A DNA stretch of 64,000 bases from Variovorax sp. (lineage in GTDB: Bacteria > Pseudomonadota > Gammaproteobacteria > Burkholderiales > Burkholderiaceae_C), in the NCBI GenBank assembly GCA_017744935.1, contig JAGIAI010000003.1, positions 1 through 64,000 of the forward strand, in the 5' to 3' direction. Made by a program: the position numbers and the translations under genes. Shown here piece by piece: positions 1 to 11,199 of the stretch. Every line of letters starts with the position of its first letter. Positions within the stretch are counted from its first letter, which is position 1. The notes under the pieces were generated by a model. The model was not told the origin of the DNA, made no database searches, and was given only the letters and a program-made list of their open reading frames with translations.

Positions 1-643
1 CTTTCCAGCCGAGCAGCGACTCTTCGATCAGCAGCTCGTTGGTCGGCGAGGCTTCGAGGCCGCGCTTGCAGATGACTTCGAACTCTTCCGGGTTGTAGGC
101 GATGCCGCCGCCCGTGCCGCCGAGCGTGAAGCTCGGGCGGATCACCGTCGGGAAGCCGACGTTCTTCTGCACCGCCCAGGCCTCGTCCATCGAGTGCGCG
201 ATGCCCGAACGCGCCGAGCCAAGGCCGATCTTCGTCATCGCGTCCTTGAACTTCAGGCGGTCCTCGGCCTTGTCGATGGCCTCGGGCGTGGCGCCGATCA
301 GCTCGACCTTGTACTTGTCGAGCACGCCGTTGCGCCACAGGTCGAGCGCGCAGTTCAGGGCGGTCTGGCCACCCATGGTCGGCAGGATCGCATCGGGACG
401 CTCCTTGGCGATGATCTTCTCGACCGTCTGCCAGGTGATCGGCTCGATGTAGGTCACGTCGGCCGTGGCCGGATCGGTCATGATCGTCGCGGGATTGCTG
501 TTGATCAGGATGACCTTGTAGCCCTCCTCGCGCAGCGCCTTGCACGCCTGCACGCCGGAGTAGTCGAACTCGCAAGCCTGACCGATGATGATCGGGCCGG
601 CGCCGATGATGAGGATGCTCTTGAGGTCTGTGCGCTTAGGCAT
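1..643 (-). CDS. carB: Carbamoyl-phosphate synthase large subunit, N-terminal part (cut by window edge)
   Basis: The reverse strand opens with ATG at 643 and starts [18 protein letters not shown], the ATP-grasp/pre-ATP-grasp N-terminus of CarB. About 214 codons are visible before the left edge; the family is usually about 1070 residues, so roughly four fifths is missing. CarB uses ammonia delivered by CarA, bicarbonate and two ATP to make carbamoyl phosphate for arginine and pyrimidine synthesis in the cytoplasm. Its start codon overlaps the carA stop by 8 nt, which suggests translational coupling of the two subunits. Confidence 0.97.
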   Translation of the reverse strand, partial: MPKRTDLKSILIIGAGPIIIGQACEFDYSGVQACKALREEGYKVILINSNPATIMTDPATADVTYIEPITWQTVEKIIAKERPDAILPTMGGQTALNCALDLWRNGVLDKYKVELIGATPEAIDKAEDRLKFKDAMTKIGLGSARSGIAHSMDEAWAVQKNVGFPTVIRPSFTLGGTGGGIAYNPEEFEVICKRGLEASPTNELLIEESLLGWK

Positions 644-1820
644 TCTTCTGTCCCTCTTTGTGAGATTGCATGAGTGCCGTGAAGCGGTCGAACAGGTAGC
701 CGATGTCGTGAGGGCCGGGCGAGGCCTCCGGGTGACCCTGGAAGCAGAAAGCAGGCTTGTCGGTGCGGGCGAGGCCCTGGAGCGTGTTGTCGAACAGGCT
801 CACGTGTGTCGGGCGCAGGTTGGCCGGCAGGCTCTTCTCGTCGACCGCGAAGCCGTGGTTCTGACTTGTAATGCTCACGCGGCCGTTGTCGAGATCCTTC
901 ACAGGATGGTTGGCGCCGTGATGGCCGAACTTCATCTTGAAGGTCTTTGCACCTGAGGCCAGCGCCATGATCTGGTGGCCAAGGCAGATGCCGAATACCG
1001 GAATCCCGGTCTCGATCAGCTGACGCGTCGACTCGATCGCGTAGTCGCAGGGCTCCGGGTCACCGGGACCGTTGGCCAGGAAGACGCCATCAGGACGCAG
1101 CTTCAGCACGTCGGCAGCGGGGGTCTGCGCCGGCACGACCGTGATGCGTGCGCCGCGCTGGGCAATCATGCGCAGGATGTTCTTCTTGACGCCGTAGTCG
1201 AACGCAACGACGTGGAACCGGGGCGTGATCTGCGCGCCGTAGCCCGAGCCAAGCTTCCACTCGGTCTGGGTCCACTCGTAGGTTTCTTTGACCGACACGA
1301 CCTTGGCCAGGTCGAGCCCCGACATACTGGGAGCGGCCTTTGCGGCAGCCACCGCCTTGTCGATCAGCGCCTGGGTGACGGCTTCGCCTTCGGCGAGCCC
1401 GAGGATGCACCCGTTCTGCGCGCCCTTGGTACGCAGGTGACGCGTGAGCTTGCGGGTATCGATATTGGCGATGGCAACGGTGTTGCCCCGCACGAGGTAC
1501 TCGTTGAGGGTTTCGGACTTGCGGAAGTTCGATGCGACACGAGGCAGGTCTTTGATGATGAGTCCTGCGGCATGGATCTTGTCGGCTTCGATGTCTTCCT
1601 CGTTGACGCCGTAGTTGCCAATATGCGGATACGTGAGCGTCACGATCTGCTGGCAATAGCTCGGGTCAGTCAGGATTTCCTGGTAACCGGTCATCGCGGT
1701 GTTGAACACCACTTCGCCGGTCGTGGCGCCGGTGGCGCCGATCGAGTTGCCTTGAAAGACCGTGCCGTCTGCAAGCGCCAGGATGGCGGACGGGAATTTT
1801 CCCTTGAGAGACAAAAGCAC
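636..1820 (-). CDS. carA: Carbamoyl-phosphate synthase small (glutaminase) subunit
   Basis: 394 residues from the chosen start. The N-terminal CPSase domain ([26 protein letters not shown]) is followed by a class I glutamine amidotransferase domain with nucleophile Cys near residue 279 (VFGICLGHQ) and the His/Glu pair in [11 protein letters not shown]. It hydrolyses glutamine and channels ammonia to CarB. I place the start at a GTG at 1820 because GGAG lies 6 nt upstream of it and MLLSLKGKF fits the family N-terminus. An ATG at 1847 in the same frame is the alternative but has no visible ribosome site. The gene overlaps carB by 8 nt. Confidence 0.95.
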   Translation of the reverse strand: MLLSLKGKFPSAILALADGTVFQGNSIGATGATTGEVVFNTAMTGYQEILTDPSYCQQIVTLTYPHIGNYGVNEEDIEADKIHAAGLIIKDLPRVASNFRKSETLNEYLVRGNTVAIANIDTRKLTRHLRTKGAQNGCILGLAEGEAVTQALIDKAVAAAKAAPSMSGLDLAKVVSVKETYEWTQTEWKLGSGYGAQITPRFHVVAFDYGVKKNILRMIAQRGARITVVPAQTPAADVLKLRPDGVFLANGPGDPEPCDYAIESTRQLIETGIPVFGICLGHQIMALASGAKTFKMKFGHHGANHPVKDLDNGRVSITSQNHGFAVDEKSLPANLRPTHVSLFDNTLQGLARTDKPAFCFQGHPEASPGPHDIGYLFDRFTALMQSHKEGQKNA

Positions 1821-1939
1821 TGGGATCTCCGGATGGATGACGCCCAAAGCGAACCCAAGAAGTGACTCGCGGGTCGCGACTTTCGTCGAGGAGTTGGCTT
1901 GCGTGCGCTGAGGGCGGGGTATGTTCGGGAAAGCCCTTG

Positions 1940-1945
1940 ATTATA
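1940..1945 (-). promoter_or_regulatory. Candidate -10 box for carAB
   Basis: The reverse strand reads TATAAT exactly, about 120 nt upstream of carA and just past the stop of the upstream RNA methyltransferase gene. No good -35 is visible at 16-18 nt spacing, so the promoter is suggested by the -10 alone. It would separate carAB from the rnhB-methyltransferase transcript. Confidence 0.4.
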
Positions 1946-1957
1946 GCCGGCGCAGGC

Positions 1958-2734
1958 TCACGTCTTTGCCCCTACAGCGCTTGCGTGCAAGCAAATTGCG
2001 GCCGCGGCAGCGACATTCAGCGACTCCTCGCCGCCGGGCTGCGCGATCCGAATGTGGTTGACCGCCCGGGCTTCCAGCTCAGCAGAAACGCCCTGCCCTT
2101 CATGGCCCATCAACCAGGCGCAGGGAAAGGGCAATCCGGCTCGATGCAACCAGTCACCGCGATGCGAGCTCGTTGCAATGCAGGGGATCGAAAGCGCATC
2201 GAGCGCGGCGATCTCCACCCCTTCGATCAGCCTCAGACCAAAATGCGCCCCCATGCCAGCGCGCAGCACCTTCGGCGACCACAACGCGGCGGTGCCCTTC
2301 AGGGCGATGACCTGCGTAAACCCGAAGGCCGCGGCACTGCGAAGAATGGAACCGACGTTCCCCGCGTCCTGGAGACGGTCGAGAACCACGGTCGGCGCAC
2401 GGGATTCGACGGTTGGGCGCGATGGCAGATCGAGCACGAACCCCATCTGCGCAGGAGATTCGAGCCCGCTGATGCTCGCCATCAGTGCATCAGCGACGAC
2501 GACGGTCTTGTCAGCTGCACCGGTCCATTCAGCACTGGCCGAGTTCCAGCTCGATTCCGTGAACAGCACGATGGCAGCACGAACACCTCGCTCGCGAGCG
2601 GCCCTGCAGAGGTGGTCGCCCTCCAGCCAAATTCGACCGGCCTTCCGATAGGCGCCCGGCTCGTGCGAAAGCTTCCGCAGTTCCTTGAGAAGTGCGTTGT
2701 CACGCGAGGTGATGTGGGTGGTCTCGGACGTCAT
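1958..2734 (-). CDS. SpoU/TrmH-family RNA 2'-O-methyltransferase
   Basis: 258 residues. An N-terminal substrate-binding part ([20 protein letters not shown]) precedes the SPOUT knot domain with typical motifs: [20 protein letters not shown] (motif 1), then [13 protein letters not shown] (motif 2) and [16 protein letters not shown] (motif 3). The family transfers methyl from AdoMet to a ribose 2'-OH in rRNA or tRNA. The exact target nucleotide cannot be read from the sequence; RlmB-like 23S activity is one possibility. The ATG overlaps the rnhB stop (ATGA), so the two genes are probably translationally coupled. Confidence 0.9.
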   Translation of the reverse strand: MTSETTHITSRDNALLKELRKLSHEPGAYRKAGRIWLEGDHLCRAARERGVRAAIVLFTESSWNSASAEWTGAADKTVVVADALMASISGLESPAQMGFVLDLPSRPTVESRAPTVVLDRLQDAGNVGSILRSAAAFGFTQVIALKGTAALWSPKVLRAGMGAHFGLRLIEGVEIAALDALSIPCIATSSHRGDWLHRAGLPFPCAWLMGHEGQGVSAELEARAVNHIRIAQPGGEESLNVAAAAAICLHASAVGAKT

Positions 2735-3432
2735 GGCGCAACGCGGACCTCGACGCCCACCACCCCCAGCATGACGTCACTGACCACCTGAATGCCCGCG
2801 ACGTTGCGCGAATCGCGTGCCAGCACGGCAGCGACGGGGCTGAACGATCTCCGGTGATGCACGCAAGCCCCATGGCGATCCAGCGCGTCGAGGTGCTCCG
2901 GTGTCCCATAACCCTTGTGGCCTGCAAAGCCATAGTGCGGAAACTCGGCATGCAATTGCTCGCAGAGTCGGTCCCGATATACCTTCGCAAGGATCGAGGC
3001 TGCGGAGATCGCCTTGACGCGGGCATCGCCCTTGACTATCGCCTCTGCCAATACGTCCAGTGTCGGGAGCCGATTGCCGTCGACCAGCACCTTGGCCGGC
3101 TTCAGGCGCAGACCTTCAACCGCCCGGCGCATCGCAAGCATTGTCGCCTGCAGGATGTTGTGGGTATCGATTTCCTCGACACTGGCCTGCGCAATCGAGC
3201 AGCAGAGCGCCTTCGCCAGGATCTGGTCGTTGAGCTTTTCGCGCTGAAGAGCCGTCAGCGTTTTCGAATCCGCCAATCCACGGATGGGGCGCTGGTCATC
3301 GAGGATCACCGCCGCGGCAACAACCGGCCCCGCCAACGGCCCGCGCCCCGCCTCATCGACACCGGCCACCAGGCCCGGCGCGTCCCAAGCCAGCCTGGCT
3401 TGCTCAGCCTTCAAGAACTTTCTGGATCGCAT
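2731..3432 (-). CDS. rnhB: Ribonuclease HII
   Basis: 233 residues from the ATG at 3432. The catalytic signature [19 protein letters not shown] carries the first Asp and Glu; [13 protein letters not shown] and the [10 protein letters not shown] motif follow, all characteristic of RNase HII, which cuts RNA in RNA/DNA hybrids including single misincorporated ribonucleotides. The start lies 29 nt inside lpxB in another frame, and the stop overlaps the downstream methyltransferase start by 4 nt. A longer open frame upstream is only the lpxB antiphase and is not used. lpxB-rnhB adjacency is common in proteobacteria. Confidence 0.96.
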   Translation of the reverse strand: MRSRKFLKAEQARLAWDAPGLVAGVDEAGRGPLAGPVVAAAVILDDQRPIRGLADSKTLTALQREKLNDQILAKALCCSIAQASVEEIDTHNILQATMLAMRRAVEGLRLKPAKVLVDGNRLPTLDVLAEAIVKGDARVKAISAASILAKVYRDRLCEQLHAEFPHYGFAGHKGYGTPEHLDALDRHGACVHHRRSFSPVAAVLARDSRNVAGIQVVSDVMLGVVGVEVRVAP

Positions 3433-4558
3433 CAGCGCAGAGTGTCGGCGTATCGCGCAGCAATTCGGAATGCATGGCGCAAAAACGTTGTTGCAAGGCG
3501 TGAATCCTGTCTGGCGCGTCCAGCCATTCGAGCGTCGCCTCGGCCAATGCCTGCGGCGTTGCACGGTCCTGGAGCACCTCAGGCACGACGAATTCGCCGG
3601 CAAGAATGTTCGGCAGGCCGACCCAGGGCTGAAGCTGCTTGTGCCGCATGATCAGGTTCCAAGTCAGCGAATTCATGTGATACGCAATCACCATCGGCCG
3701 CTTGAAAAGAGCGGCCTCGAGCGTGGCGGTGCCACTCGCGATCAGGGTCACGTCGCAAGCGGCCAGCGCAGCATGGGACTGGCCATGGAGCAGCGTCACT
3801 TGGCCTGCCATCCCGCTGGCCTGCAGCAGTTGCTCAACCTCGGCACGAAGTGTCGGCAGAACAGGCACGATGAACTGCAGCGAGGGTCGGGCCTTACGCA
3901 TGAGGGCAGTGGCAGCAAAGAAGCGCGGGGCCATGTGACGGATCTCCGAGCGGCGGCTCCCTGGCAGCAAGGCGACCACGGCGGCATTCGCATCGAGCCC
4001 GAGCGAGGCCCGGGCCGCCGCTCGGTCCGGCGTCATTGGAATGACTTTGGCGAGCGGATGGCCGACGTAGGTCGCGTCGATCCCGTGCTTGGCGAGCAGC
4101 TCTGGCTCGAACGGAAAAATGCAGAGCACATGATCGGCCGCGGCGCGCAGCTTCACGACACGCTCGGGCCGCCACGCCCAGATCGAAGGACAGACAAAGT
4201 GCGCTGTCTTGATACCGCTGGAGCGCAAGCCGGCCTCGAGATCCAGATTGAAGTCCGGCGCATCGACGCCGATGAAGATGTCCGGGCGCTCAACGAGGAG
4301 CCTGGCTTTGAGCTGGCGGCGAATGCCGGCGATTTCCGCGTAGTGTCGCAGCACTTCGATGTAGCCACGGACCGCAAGCTTCTCCTGCGGCCACCAGGTT
4401 TCGAAGCCGCGCGACAGCATCTGCGGGCCACCGATTCCCACGGCCTGCAGGTCGGACCACCGTGCCTGCAGCCCATCGAGAAGCAGTCCCGCCAACAGGT
4501 CGCCCGATGCTTCCCCTGCGACCAGCGCGAACTGTCGCGTTGCAGCTTCGACAGTCAT
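3404..4558 (-). CDS. lpxB: Lipid-A-disaccharide synthase
   Basis: 384 residues from ATG at 4558. The N-terminal [15 protein letters not shown] and the [24 protein letters not shown] and [15 protein letters not shown] motifs are those of the GT-B inverting glycosyltransferase LpxB. It joins UDP-diacylglucosamine and lipid X at the inner face of the cytoplasmic membrane. It follows lpxA with a 7-nt gap, so expression is coupled with the rest of lipid A synthesis. Length matches the family (about 380). Confidence 0.97.
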   Translation of the reverse strand: MTVEAATRQFALVAGEASGDLLAGLLLDGLQARWSDLQAVGIGGPQMLSRGFETWWPQEKLAVRGYIEVLRHYAEIAGIRRQLKARLLVERPDIFIGVDAPDFNLDLEAGLRSSGIKTAHFVCPSIWAWRPERVVKLRAAADHVLCIFPFEPELLAKHGIDATYVGHPLAKVIPMTPDRAAARASLGLDANAAVVALLPGSRRSEIRHMAPRFFAATALMRKARPSLQFIVPVLPTLRAEVEQLLQASGMAGQVTLLHGQSHAALAACDVTLIASGTATLEAALFKRPMVIAYHMNSLTWNLIMRHKQLQPWVGLPNILAGEFVVPEVLQDRATPQALAEATLEWLDAPDRIHALQQRFCAMHSELLRDTPTLCADAIQKVLEG

Positions 4559-4565
4559 GGGGAAA

Positions 4566-5354
4566 TCAGCGCGCGATGCCGTACGCGGCACTACCCAGAA
4601 AGGCATCCATCCGCGCGACGTCTTCCGCTGCGCCGGGCATTTCGTCTGCAAGCGCGAGAATGCCTTGACGCGCCTCATCGAGCGTCTTGCCCTGGCGGTA
4701 GAGCAGCTTGTGCATCTCCCGGATGGCCGCGATACGCTCGGTCGAGAAATCCCGACGCCGGATGCCGACGAGATTGACGCCGCGCACGGCCAGTGGATTC
4801 CCATCGACGACCATGTAGGGCGGGATGTCCTTGGCGATATGGCTCGCAAAACCGATCATCGAATGGGCGCCGATCCGCATCCGCTGCAACACACCGGTCA
4901 GGCCACCCACGGTCGCCCAGTCTTCGACATGGACGTGCCCAGCCAGCGTCACGTTGTTCGCCATGGTGATCTGGCTGCCGAGCTGACAATCGTGCGCTAT
5001 GTGCACATACGCCATGATCCAGTTGTCGTCGCCCACACGCGTGGCACCGGCGTCCTGAACTGTCCCGAGATTGAAGGTGCAGAACTCTCGGATGGTGTTG
5101 CGATCACCAATCACGAGTTCGGTCGGCTCGCCGGCGAATTTCTTGTCCTGCGGAATCGCTCCGAGCGACGCGAACTGGAAAATTCGGTTGTCGCGACCAA
5201 TCGTGGTGCGGCCTTCGACGACGCAGTGCGCGCCGATCGACGTACCAGCGCCCACGCGCACATGCGGACCGATCACCGCATACGGCCCGACACTGACGGT
5301 GGGGTCCAGTTGCGCGGCGGGGTCGACGACGGCCGTTGGATGAATCAGGGTCAT
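4566..5354 (-). CDS. lpxA: UDP-N-acetylglucosamine O-acyltransferase
   Basis: 262 residues. A left-handed beta-helix of hexapeptide repeats is visible through most of the chain ([37 protein letters not shown]), with the catalytic-His region [12 protein letters not shown]. It performs the first committed step of lipid A synthesis, transferring an (R)-3-hydroxyacyl group from ACP to UDP-GlcNAc. It sits between fabZ and lpxB in the standard lpxD-fabZ-lpxA-lpxB order. Confidence 0.97.
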   Translation of the reverse strand: MTLIHPTAVVDPAAQLDPTVSVGPYAVIGPHVRVGAGTSIGAHCVVEGRTTIGRDNRIFQFASLGAIPQDKKFAGEPTELVIGDRNTIREFCTFNLGTVQDAGATRVGDDNWIMAYVHIAHDCQLGSQITMANNVTLAGHVHVEDWATVGGLTGVLQRMRIGAHSMIGFASHIAKDIPPYMVVDGNPLAVRGVNLVGIRRRDFSTERIAAIREMHKLLYRQGKTLDEARQGILALADEMPGAAEDVARMDAFLGSAAYGIAR

Positions 5355-5367
5355 GCGCAGCGCAAGC

Positions 5368-5811
5368 TCAATTGATCTGGCGCATGGCGCACATCAGGGT
5401 GGCCTCGCACGCCAGTTCGGCGCCAACGGACGCCTTGCCCTTGAACTTCGAGATGCCGGCCTTCATGCGCTCGATCTCGACTTCCAGCGTCAGTTGATCG
5501 CCTGGTTCAACGGGGCGCTTGAAGCGCGCACCATCGATTGCCGCAAAGTAGTAGATCGTGTTGTCGTCCGGGACGATGTCGAGAGAGTGGAACGAAAGCA
5601 GCGCCGCCGCCTGCGCCATCGCTTCGAGCATAAGCACGCCCGGCATCACCGGCCGATGCGGAAAGTGGCCGTTGAAGAACGGTTCGTTCATCGTCACGTT
5701 CTTGATCGCCGTGATGCGCTTGCCCTTCTCCATCTCGATCACGCGATCCACAAGCAGGAACGGATAGCGGTGAGGAAGCAGCTTGAGGATTTGGTGGATA
5801 TCGAGCGTCAT
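5368..5811 (-). CDS. fabZ: 3-hydroxyacyl-ACP dehydratase FabZ
   Basis: 147 residues from the ATG at 5811, the usual length for FabZ. The hot-dog fold landmarks [32 protein letters not shown] (catalytic His) and LEAMAQAAA (catalytic Glu) are all present. It dehydrates 3-hydroxyacyl-ACP in fatty acid elongation and competes with LpxA/LpxD for the same substrate pool. The start overlaps the lpxD stop by 4 nt (ATGA). A longer frame upstream is antiphase to lpxD and not coding. Confidence 0.97.
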   Translation of the reverse strand: MTLDIHQILKLLPHRYPFLLVDRVIEMEKGKRITAIKNVTMNEPFFNGHFPHRPVMPGVLMLEAMAQAAALLSFHSLDIVPDDNTIYYFAAIDGARFKRPVEPGDQLTLEVEIERMKAGISKFKGKASVGAELACEATLMCAMRQIN

Positions 5812-6794
5812 GATTTCTTGTCCTGCATCGTCATTTTTTCCAGCGCCTTGAGGCGCTCGCGCAGACTGTGCAGTTGCTTGAGCGTGGCTGCATTCTTTTC
5901 CCAGGCGGCATTGTCGTCGATGGGAAACACGCCGGTGTAGTGGCCCGGCTTGTGAATGGATCGCGTCACCAGGGACGTCGAAGAGATGTGCACGTGGTCC
6001 GCGATCGTCAGATGGCCGAGAACGCCAGCGCGCCCTCCGATCGTGCAGTAGGCGCCGATCGTGGCGCTTCCCGCCACGGCTGCACAGCCCGCCATGGCCG
6101 TGTGCTTGCCAATACGTACGTTGTGGCCGATCTGGATCAGGTTGTCGAGCTTGACCCCGTCCTCGATGACCGTGTCGTCGAGCGCACCCCGGTCGACGCA
6201 TGTATTCGCCCCGATCTCCACGTCGTTGCCGATGCGAACGGCGCCCAATTGTTCGATCTTGACCCAGGTGCCTTCGTGCGGAGCAAGGCCAAATCCGTCG
6301 GCACCAATGACGACACCGGGATGAAGGAGGCAGCGGTCGCCAATGACGCAATCCTCACTCACCGTCACCCGGGACTTCAGCACCGTCTCGGCACCAATGC
6401 GCGCGCCGCGTTCGACCACGCACAACGGACCGATGCGCGCCGTCGGGTCAATCACGGCGTCCGGATCGACGACGGCTGTGGGGTGGATCCGAACCAAGTC
6501 CGGCTTGGCGTGGGTTTTCCGCCAGAGCTGCGTCAGACGGGCGAAATAGAGATATGGATCGGACGCGACGATGAACGCGCCCCGCTCCGCTGCTGCGTCG
6601 CGCATGGACGGAGCCACGATGACGCACCCAGCCTTCGAGTCCGCAAGCTCCTTGCGGTACTTGGGATTGCTCAGGAAGCTGATTGCGTCCGACTGCGCCG
6701 TCGACAGCGGCGCCAGCCGCTCCATGGACAGATTTCGATCGCCATCGAGCTCGCCCCCGAGAGCATCAACGATTTCACCTAGCCGGATTGCCAC
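5808..6794 (-). CDS. lpxD: UDP-3-O-acylglucosamine N-acyltransferase
   Basis: 328 residues. An N-terminal uridine-binding domain ([28 protein letters not shown]) is followed by hexapeptide-repeat beta-helix turns ([36 protein letters not shown]) and a C-terminal helix. It adds the N-linked hydroxyacyl chain in the third step of lipid A synthesis. It overlaps fabZ by 4 nt and follows skp after 14 nt, matching the standard envelope-biogenesis cluster. Confidence 0.97.
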   Translation of the reverse strand: MAIRLGEIVDALGGELDGDRNLSMERLAPLSTAQSDAISFLSNPKYRKELADSKAGCVIVAPSMRDAAAERGAFIVASDPYLYFARLTQLWRKTHAKPDLVRIHPTAVVDPDAVIDPTARIGPLCVVERGARIGAETVLKSRVTVSEDCVIGDRCLLHPGVVIGADGFGLAPHEGTWVKIEQLGAVRIGNDVEIGANTCVDRGALDDTVIEDGVKLDNLIQIGHNVRIGKHTAMAGCAAVAGSATIGAYCTIGGRAGVLGHLTIADHVHISSTSLVTRSIHKPGHYTGVFPIDDNAAWEKNAATLKQLHSLRERLKALEKMTMQDKKS

Positions 6795-6808
6795 ACCGAG
6801 ATGCGGCG

Positions 6809-7339
6809 CTACTTGCCGCCGTTGGTAGTTGTTGCGTTCAGCGCCTTGATCACCTTCTCGGTGATGTCGTGCTTGGGATTGATGTAGATCGCTTCCTGCA
6901 GGATGGCGTCGTACTTCTCAGCCTCGGCGACTTGCTTGACCACGCGATTCGCGCGCTCGTAGACCTGCTGAAGCTCCTCGTTCTTGCGCGCATTCAGGTC
7001 TTCCTGGAATTCACGGCGCCGACGCTGAAAGTCGCGGTCCTGTTCGACCAAGGCGCGCTGACGAGCGATACGCTGCGACTCGGAGAGGGTCGGCGCCTCG
7101 CGCTCGAATTTTTCTGACGCGGCCTTGAGGGCCTCGCCTTGGGCGGTCAGATCCTTTTCGCGCTTGAGGAATTCGGACTCCAACTTGGCCTGCGCCGCCT
7201 TTGCAGGCAGAGCCTCGCGCAAAACGCGGTCGGGATTGACAAACCCGATACGGAAGGTTTCCTGCGCGTGTGCCGGCATCCCCACAGCCATGAGGGCCGG
7301 AAGCAACAGCGCACCAGCGGCACGGAGCAAAGCAGTCAT
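6809..7339 (-). CDS. skp: Periplasmic chaperone Skp/OmpH
   Basis: 176 residues with an N-terminal signal peptide ending at PAHAQ, followed by the [14 protein letters not shown] beta segment and a long charged coiled-coil (residues about 50-130) that forms the tentacles of the trimer. Skp holds unfolded outer-membrane proteins in the periplasm and hands them to BamA, whose gene lies immediately upstream. The bamA stop and skp start share one base (TAATG), indicating tight coupling. Confidence 0.95.
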   Translation of the reverse strand: MTALLRAAGALLLPALMAVGMPAHAQETFRIGFVNPDRVLREALPAKAAQAKLESEFLKREKDLTAQGEALKAASEKFEREAPTLSESQRIARQRALVEQDRDFQRRRREFQEDLNARKNEELQQVYERANRVVKQVAEAEKYDAILQEAIYINPKHDITEKVIKALNATTTNGGK

Positions 7340-9765
7340 TAGAAGGAAGTTCCGATCTGGAATTGCAAGCGTTGAATTCTATCCTCGGGGATGAAGGTCG
7401 TCGGGTCGAGCGGATCGCCCTCGGCCTTCTGATACCTGACGGGGAGCGCGTAGGCAATACGCAGCGGTCCGAGCGGCGAAACCCAGCTGATGCCCAGACC
7501 CACCGACGCGCGCACCTTCTTGATGGCGTCCCACTGTGCGTCTGTCCAGAAACCGGCGGGCCGGTCCGCAAACACGTTACCCACGTCAAAGAAGCCATAG
7601 AGCCGCAGGGTGCGGTCATTGCCGGCACCCGGGAACGGGGTGCTCAACTCGGCATTGAAGATCGCCTTCTTGGTACCACCCAACGCGGCGGTTTCTTGAC
7701 CGATGTACAGCGGCTTGTCACGCGGGCCGAGAGAGTTCTGCTCGAAACCGCGCACCGAACCCAGACCACCGGCGTAGAAGTTCTTGAAGATCGGATAGGC
7801 CTTGTTCCCATAGGCGTCGGCATACCCGAGTTCGCCGTTGATCGCAAACGTGTATTGCTTGTTGATCGGGAAGAACTGCTGATACTGGTAGTTCGCCTTG
7901 TAGTACTGCATGTCGCCGCCCGAGCCCACCTCGAGATTGGCCCGCTGCAGACGGCCACGGGTTGGAACCAGGGCGCTGTCGCGATCATCGCGGGACCAAC
8001 CGACCGTCAAGGGAATGCCCCAAACAGACTCGTCACGGCAAGAGACGATGAATTGCCCAGTCGAGTCCACGACGCAACCAAAATAGTCGCGATAAGACTG
8101 CGGTGTCAGGAGAGCGATCTTGCTGCCCGGGTCGAAGCGGTAGCGCTCGAAACCTGCGCCGAAGTACACCGTATCGACTTCGCTGAAAGGCACGCCAAAC
8201 CGGATGTTGCCCCCCTCGTTGACCAGCTTGTAATCACCGTCCTGGGTGTAGTACGGGCGGGTCGTGGTGCTGTACAAGCTGATGGAGCGAGAAATCCCGT
8301 CCTTCGTGAAGTACGGATCGACTGTCGTCAGCGAGATCGTACGGTTGTACTTGCTGGTGTTGACCTGCACGCCGAGGTAGTTGCCCGAGCCGAAGACGTT
8401 TTCCTGGGAGATACCGAAAGTCAGGGAGACCTTTTCCGCGGTCGAGAAGCCGGCGCCCAACTGCAGCGAGCCGGTCGGCTTTTCGGTCACGTTGATGATC
8501 AGGTCAACCTGATCCGGGGAGCCCGCCACTTCCTGGGTGTCGACATTGACTTCGGTGAAAAAGCCGAGGCGGTCGACACGATCGCGCGACAACTTGATCC
8601 GGTCGCCGTCGTACCAGGACGCTTCGAATTGTCGGAACTCGCGGCGGATCACTTCGTCCCGCGTACGATTGTTGCCACCGATGGAGATGCGTCGGACGTA
8701 CACACGCCGGCCGGGGTCTGCATTCAAGGTCAGCGCGACACGGTTGTTGACCCGATCGATCTCCGGCTCCGCCTGTACGCGTGCGAACGCGTAGCCGAAC
8801 GACGCAAAGTAGTCGGTAAAGGCCTTGATCGTCTCGTTGACCTGCTCGCCGTTGTAGGGCTCGCCGGGCTGGATCGTCACGAGTGACTTGAACTCGTCTT
8901 CACGACCGAGGAAATTGCCGGAGAGCTTGACACCCGAGACCACGAACTTCTGGCCTTCGGTGATGTTGACCGTGACTGAAAGATCCTGCCGGTCCGGAGA
9001 GATCGCGACTTGCGTCGAATCGATATGGAACTCCAGATAGCCGCGCGTCAGGTAGTACGAACGCAGCGTCTCCAGGTCGGCGTTGAGCTTGGCCCGCGAA
9101 TACTGGTTGGACTTGGTGTACCAGCTCAGCCAGCCGCCGCTATCCTGATCGAAGAGGCTGAGGAGTGTCGACTCGCTGAAGTCCTTGTTCCCGACGATGC
9201 GCACTTCGCGAATACGGGCGGACTCACCCTCGGTCACCGTAAAAGTGAGATTGACCCGATTGCGCTCAATGGGTGTGACCGTCGTGACGACTTGTGCGTT
9301 GTACAGGCTGCGGCTCACGTACTGCCGTTTGAGCTCCTGCTCGGCGCGATCGGCCAGCGCCTTGTCGAAGGGCCGGCCTTCGGCGAGGCCCACTTCGCGA
9401 AGCGCCTTCTGAAGCGCCGCCTTGTCAAATTCCTTCGTACCGGCAAACTCGACATCGGCGATGGTCGGCCGCTCTTCCACGATCACGACGAGCACATCGC
9501 CGTTGACGTCGATACGGACATCCTTGAACAAACCAAGGTCGAACAACGCACGGATCGCGGCGGAACCACGTTCGTCGCTGTACTGGTCACCTACGCGAAA
9601 CGGCAGCGAGGCGAAGATGGTCCCCGGTTCCACTCGCTGAAGGCCTTCGACCCGAATGTCGCGAACCGTGAACGGTTCGACCGCCCAAGCCGCCGTGGCG
9701 GCAATCGCGCTGGCCACAACTGCGGCGACGCTGCGCAGGCGAAAGCGACTGAATGTTTTGTTCAT
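7339..9765 (-). CDS. bamA: Outer-membrane assembly factor BamA (Omp85)
   Basis: 808 residues: a signal peptide (about 1-28), five POTRA repeats (about 28-440; first unit FTVRDIRVEGLQRVEPGTIF) and a C-terminal 16-strand barrel containing the VRGF motif (GLGSVRGFEQNSLGPR) and ending in a C-terminal Phe (FQIGTSF). It is the catalytic core of the BAM complex that folds beta-barrel proteins into the outer membrane. It follows rseP and precedes skp, the usual proteobacterial arrangement. Confidence 0.98.
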   Translation of the reverse strand: MNKTFSRFRLRSVAAVVASAIAATAAWAVEPFTVRDIRVEGLQRVEPGTIFASLPFRVGDQYSDERGSAAIRALFDLGLFKDVRIDVNGDVLVVIVEERPTIADVEFAGTKEFDKAALQKALREVGLAEGRPFDKALADRAEQELKRQYVSRSLYNAQVVTTVTPIERNRVNLTFTVTEGESARIREVRIVGNKDFSESTLLSLFDQDSGGWLSWYTKSNQYSRAKLNADLETLRSYYLTRGYLEFHIDSTQVAISPDRQDLSVTVNITEGQKFVVSGVKLSGNFLGREDEFKSLVTIQPGEPYNGEQVNETIKAFTDYFASFGYAFARVQAEPEIDRVNNRVALTLNADPGRRVYVRRISIGGNNRTRDEVIRREFRQFEASWYDGDRIKLSRDRVDRLGFFTEVNVDTQEVAGSPDQVDLIINVTEKPTGSLQLGAGFSTAEKVSLTFGISQENVFGSGNYLGVQVNTSKYNRTISLTTVDPYFTKDGISRSISLYSTTTRPYYTQDGDYKLVNEGGNIRFGVPFSEVDTVYFGAGFERYRFDPGSKIALLTPQSYRDYFGCVVDSTGQFIVSCRDESVWGIPLTVGWSRDDRDSALVPTRGRLQRANLEVGSGGDMQYYKANYQYQQFFPINKQYTFAINGELGYADAYGNKAYPIFKNFYAGGLGSVRGFEQNSLGPRDKPLYIGQETAALGGTKKAIFNAELSTPFPGAGNDRTLRLYGFFDVGNVFADRPAGFWTDAQWDAIKKVRASVGLGISWVSPLGPLRIAYALPVRYQKAEGDPLDPTTFIPEDRIQRLQFQIGTSF

Positions 9766-9804
9766 CTGTGAAATTGAGCCAGCGCGGAACGGGCTGGCGG
9801 ATAG

Positions 9805-11175
9805 TTAACCAAAGAGCCGCGTGACGTCGTTGAAGAGTGCAATCGACATCATGACCAGCAGCAACGCGACACCACCGCGTTGAAGCCGTTCCATCCATGC
9901 GTCGGAGACACTCCTACCGGTCAGGCCCTCCCAAAGATAATACATCAGGTGCCCTCCATCGAGGACCGGTAGCGGCATGAGATTCAGCACGCCAAGGCTC
10001 ACGCTGATCAACGCCAGAAAGACCAGGTACTGGGTCAATCCGAGGCTCGCGGATTTGCCCGCGTAGTCGGCGATGGTCAGCGGCCCGCTCAGGTTTTTCA
10101 GCGATGCCTCGCCGATGACCATCTTGGCCATCATGCGCACCGTGAGCGCCGAAACTTCCCACGTGCGGACGACGCCGTTCCGAATTCCCTCGACCACGCC
10201 CTGGCGCACCAAAACCATTTCGGGCGCGGCCCCCACATAGGCTCCGATGCGCCCGACCTTCGAGGCACCTTCCTCGCGCACTTCAGGGACAACGTCGATT
10301 TTGACCAGTTGCCCTCCGCGCTCGATCTGCCAGGTCTGGCTACGGGGTTGGTCGCCGTCAACCGAAGCGCGGATGACTTCGCGCAGCTGCTGGCCATCGA
10401 CGATCGCGGCGCTACCGATCGTGCGCACGACATCTCCGGCGCGAAGTCCGGCACGATCCGCCGCACTCTTCGGCATCACTTCGCCGATTTCAGGGCGGGT
10501 CAGCGGCGCGACGACGCCAATCTTCCGGAACATCTGGGCGTCGGCGTCCTTGGCCTCGACGCGGCTCAGGGGTAGCACCAGCTCGCGCGAAGGACGTCCG
10601 CCCTCGCCCGCAATCTCCAAGGTCAAATCGCGCCGGTCCAGCGCACCTCGCGTGATGCGCCAGCGAAGATCCTCAAAGGATTGGATGTTCTCGAGGTCAC
10701 CGTCGAAGCCCGCCCGCGTGACGTGCTCTCCACCTCGCAGACCCGCAGTCTCCGCCAGAGAGGCCGCAACGGGGCGCGCAAGCTTGGCTACAGGCTCCTG
10801 CACGCCGATCCAATTGACCAGGGTATAGAGCAGCACCGCTAGCAGCAGATTGGCCAACGGACCCGCAGCAACGATGGCAGTGCGAGAGCGCAAGCGCTGA
10901 GTGTTGAACGCGCGATGCCGCTCCTCGGGTGCGACGGGACCCTCACGCTCGTCGAGCATCTTCACATACCCGCCGATCGGTAGCACGCCGATGACGAACT
11001 CGGTGTCCTGCCCTGGGTGCTGGCGCCTTGGCTTCCAGCGATGAAGGGTCGGACCAAAGCCGATGGAGAAGCGCAGCACCTTCACACCGCACGCAACAGC
11101 CACGCGATAGTGACCGTATTCGTGCACCGCGATCAACAGGCCCAGCGCAACAATGAAGGCAACGACTGTGAGCAT
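9805..11175 (-). CDS. rseP: Site-2 intramembrane zinc metalloprotease RseP
   Basis: 456 residues. The HEYGH zinc motif lies in the first membrane segment (about residue 18), two PDZ domains are in the periplasmic middle, and the second active-site segment reads LPVLDGGHLMYY near the C-terminus. The family cleaves anti-sigma factor RseA to release sigma-E during envelope stress and trims signal-peptide remnants. Its place between dxr and bamA is the standard arrangement. Confidence 0.97.
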   Translation of the reverse strand: MLTVVAFIVALGLLIAVHEYGHYRVAVACGVKVLRFSIGFGPTLHRWKPRRQHPGQDTEFVIGVLPIGGYVKMLDEREGPVAPEERHRAFNTQRLRSRTAIVAAGPLANLLLAVLLYTLVNWIGVQEPVAKLARPVAASLAETAGLRGGEHVTRAGFDGDLENIQSFEDLRWRITRGALDRRDLTLEIAGEGGRPSRELVLPLSRVEAKDADAQMFRKIGVVAPLTRPEIGEVMPKSAADRAGLRAGDVVRTIGSAAIVDGQQLREVIRASVDGDQPRSQTWQIERGGQLVKIDVVPEVREEGASKVGRIGAYVGAAPEMVLVRQGVVEGIRNGVVRTWEVSALTVRMMAKMVIGEASLKNLSGPLTIADYAGKSASLGLTQYLVFLALISVSLGVLNLMPLPVLDGGHLMYYLWEGLTGRSVSDAWMERLQRGGVALLLVMMSIALFNDVTRLFG

Positions 11176-11199
11176 CGGGTGTCCCGGAAGTTGATGGCG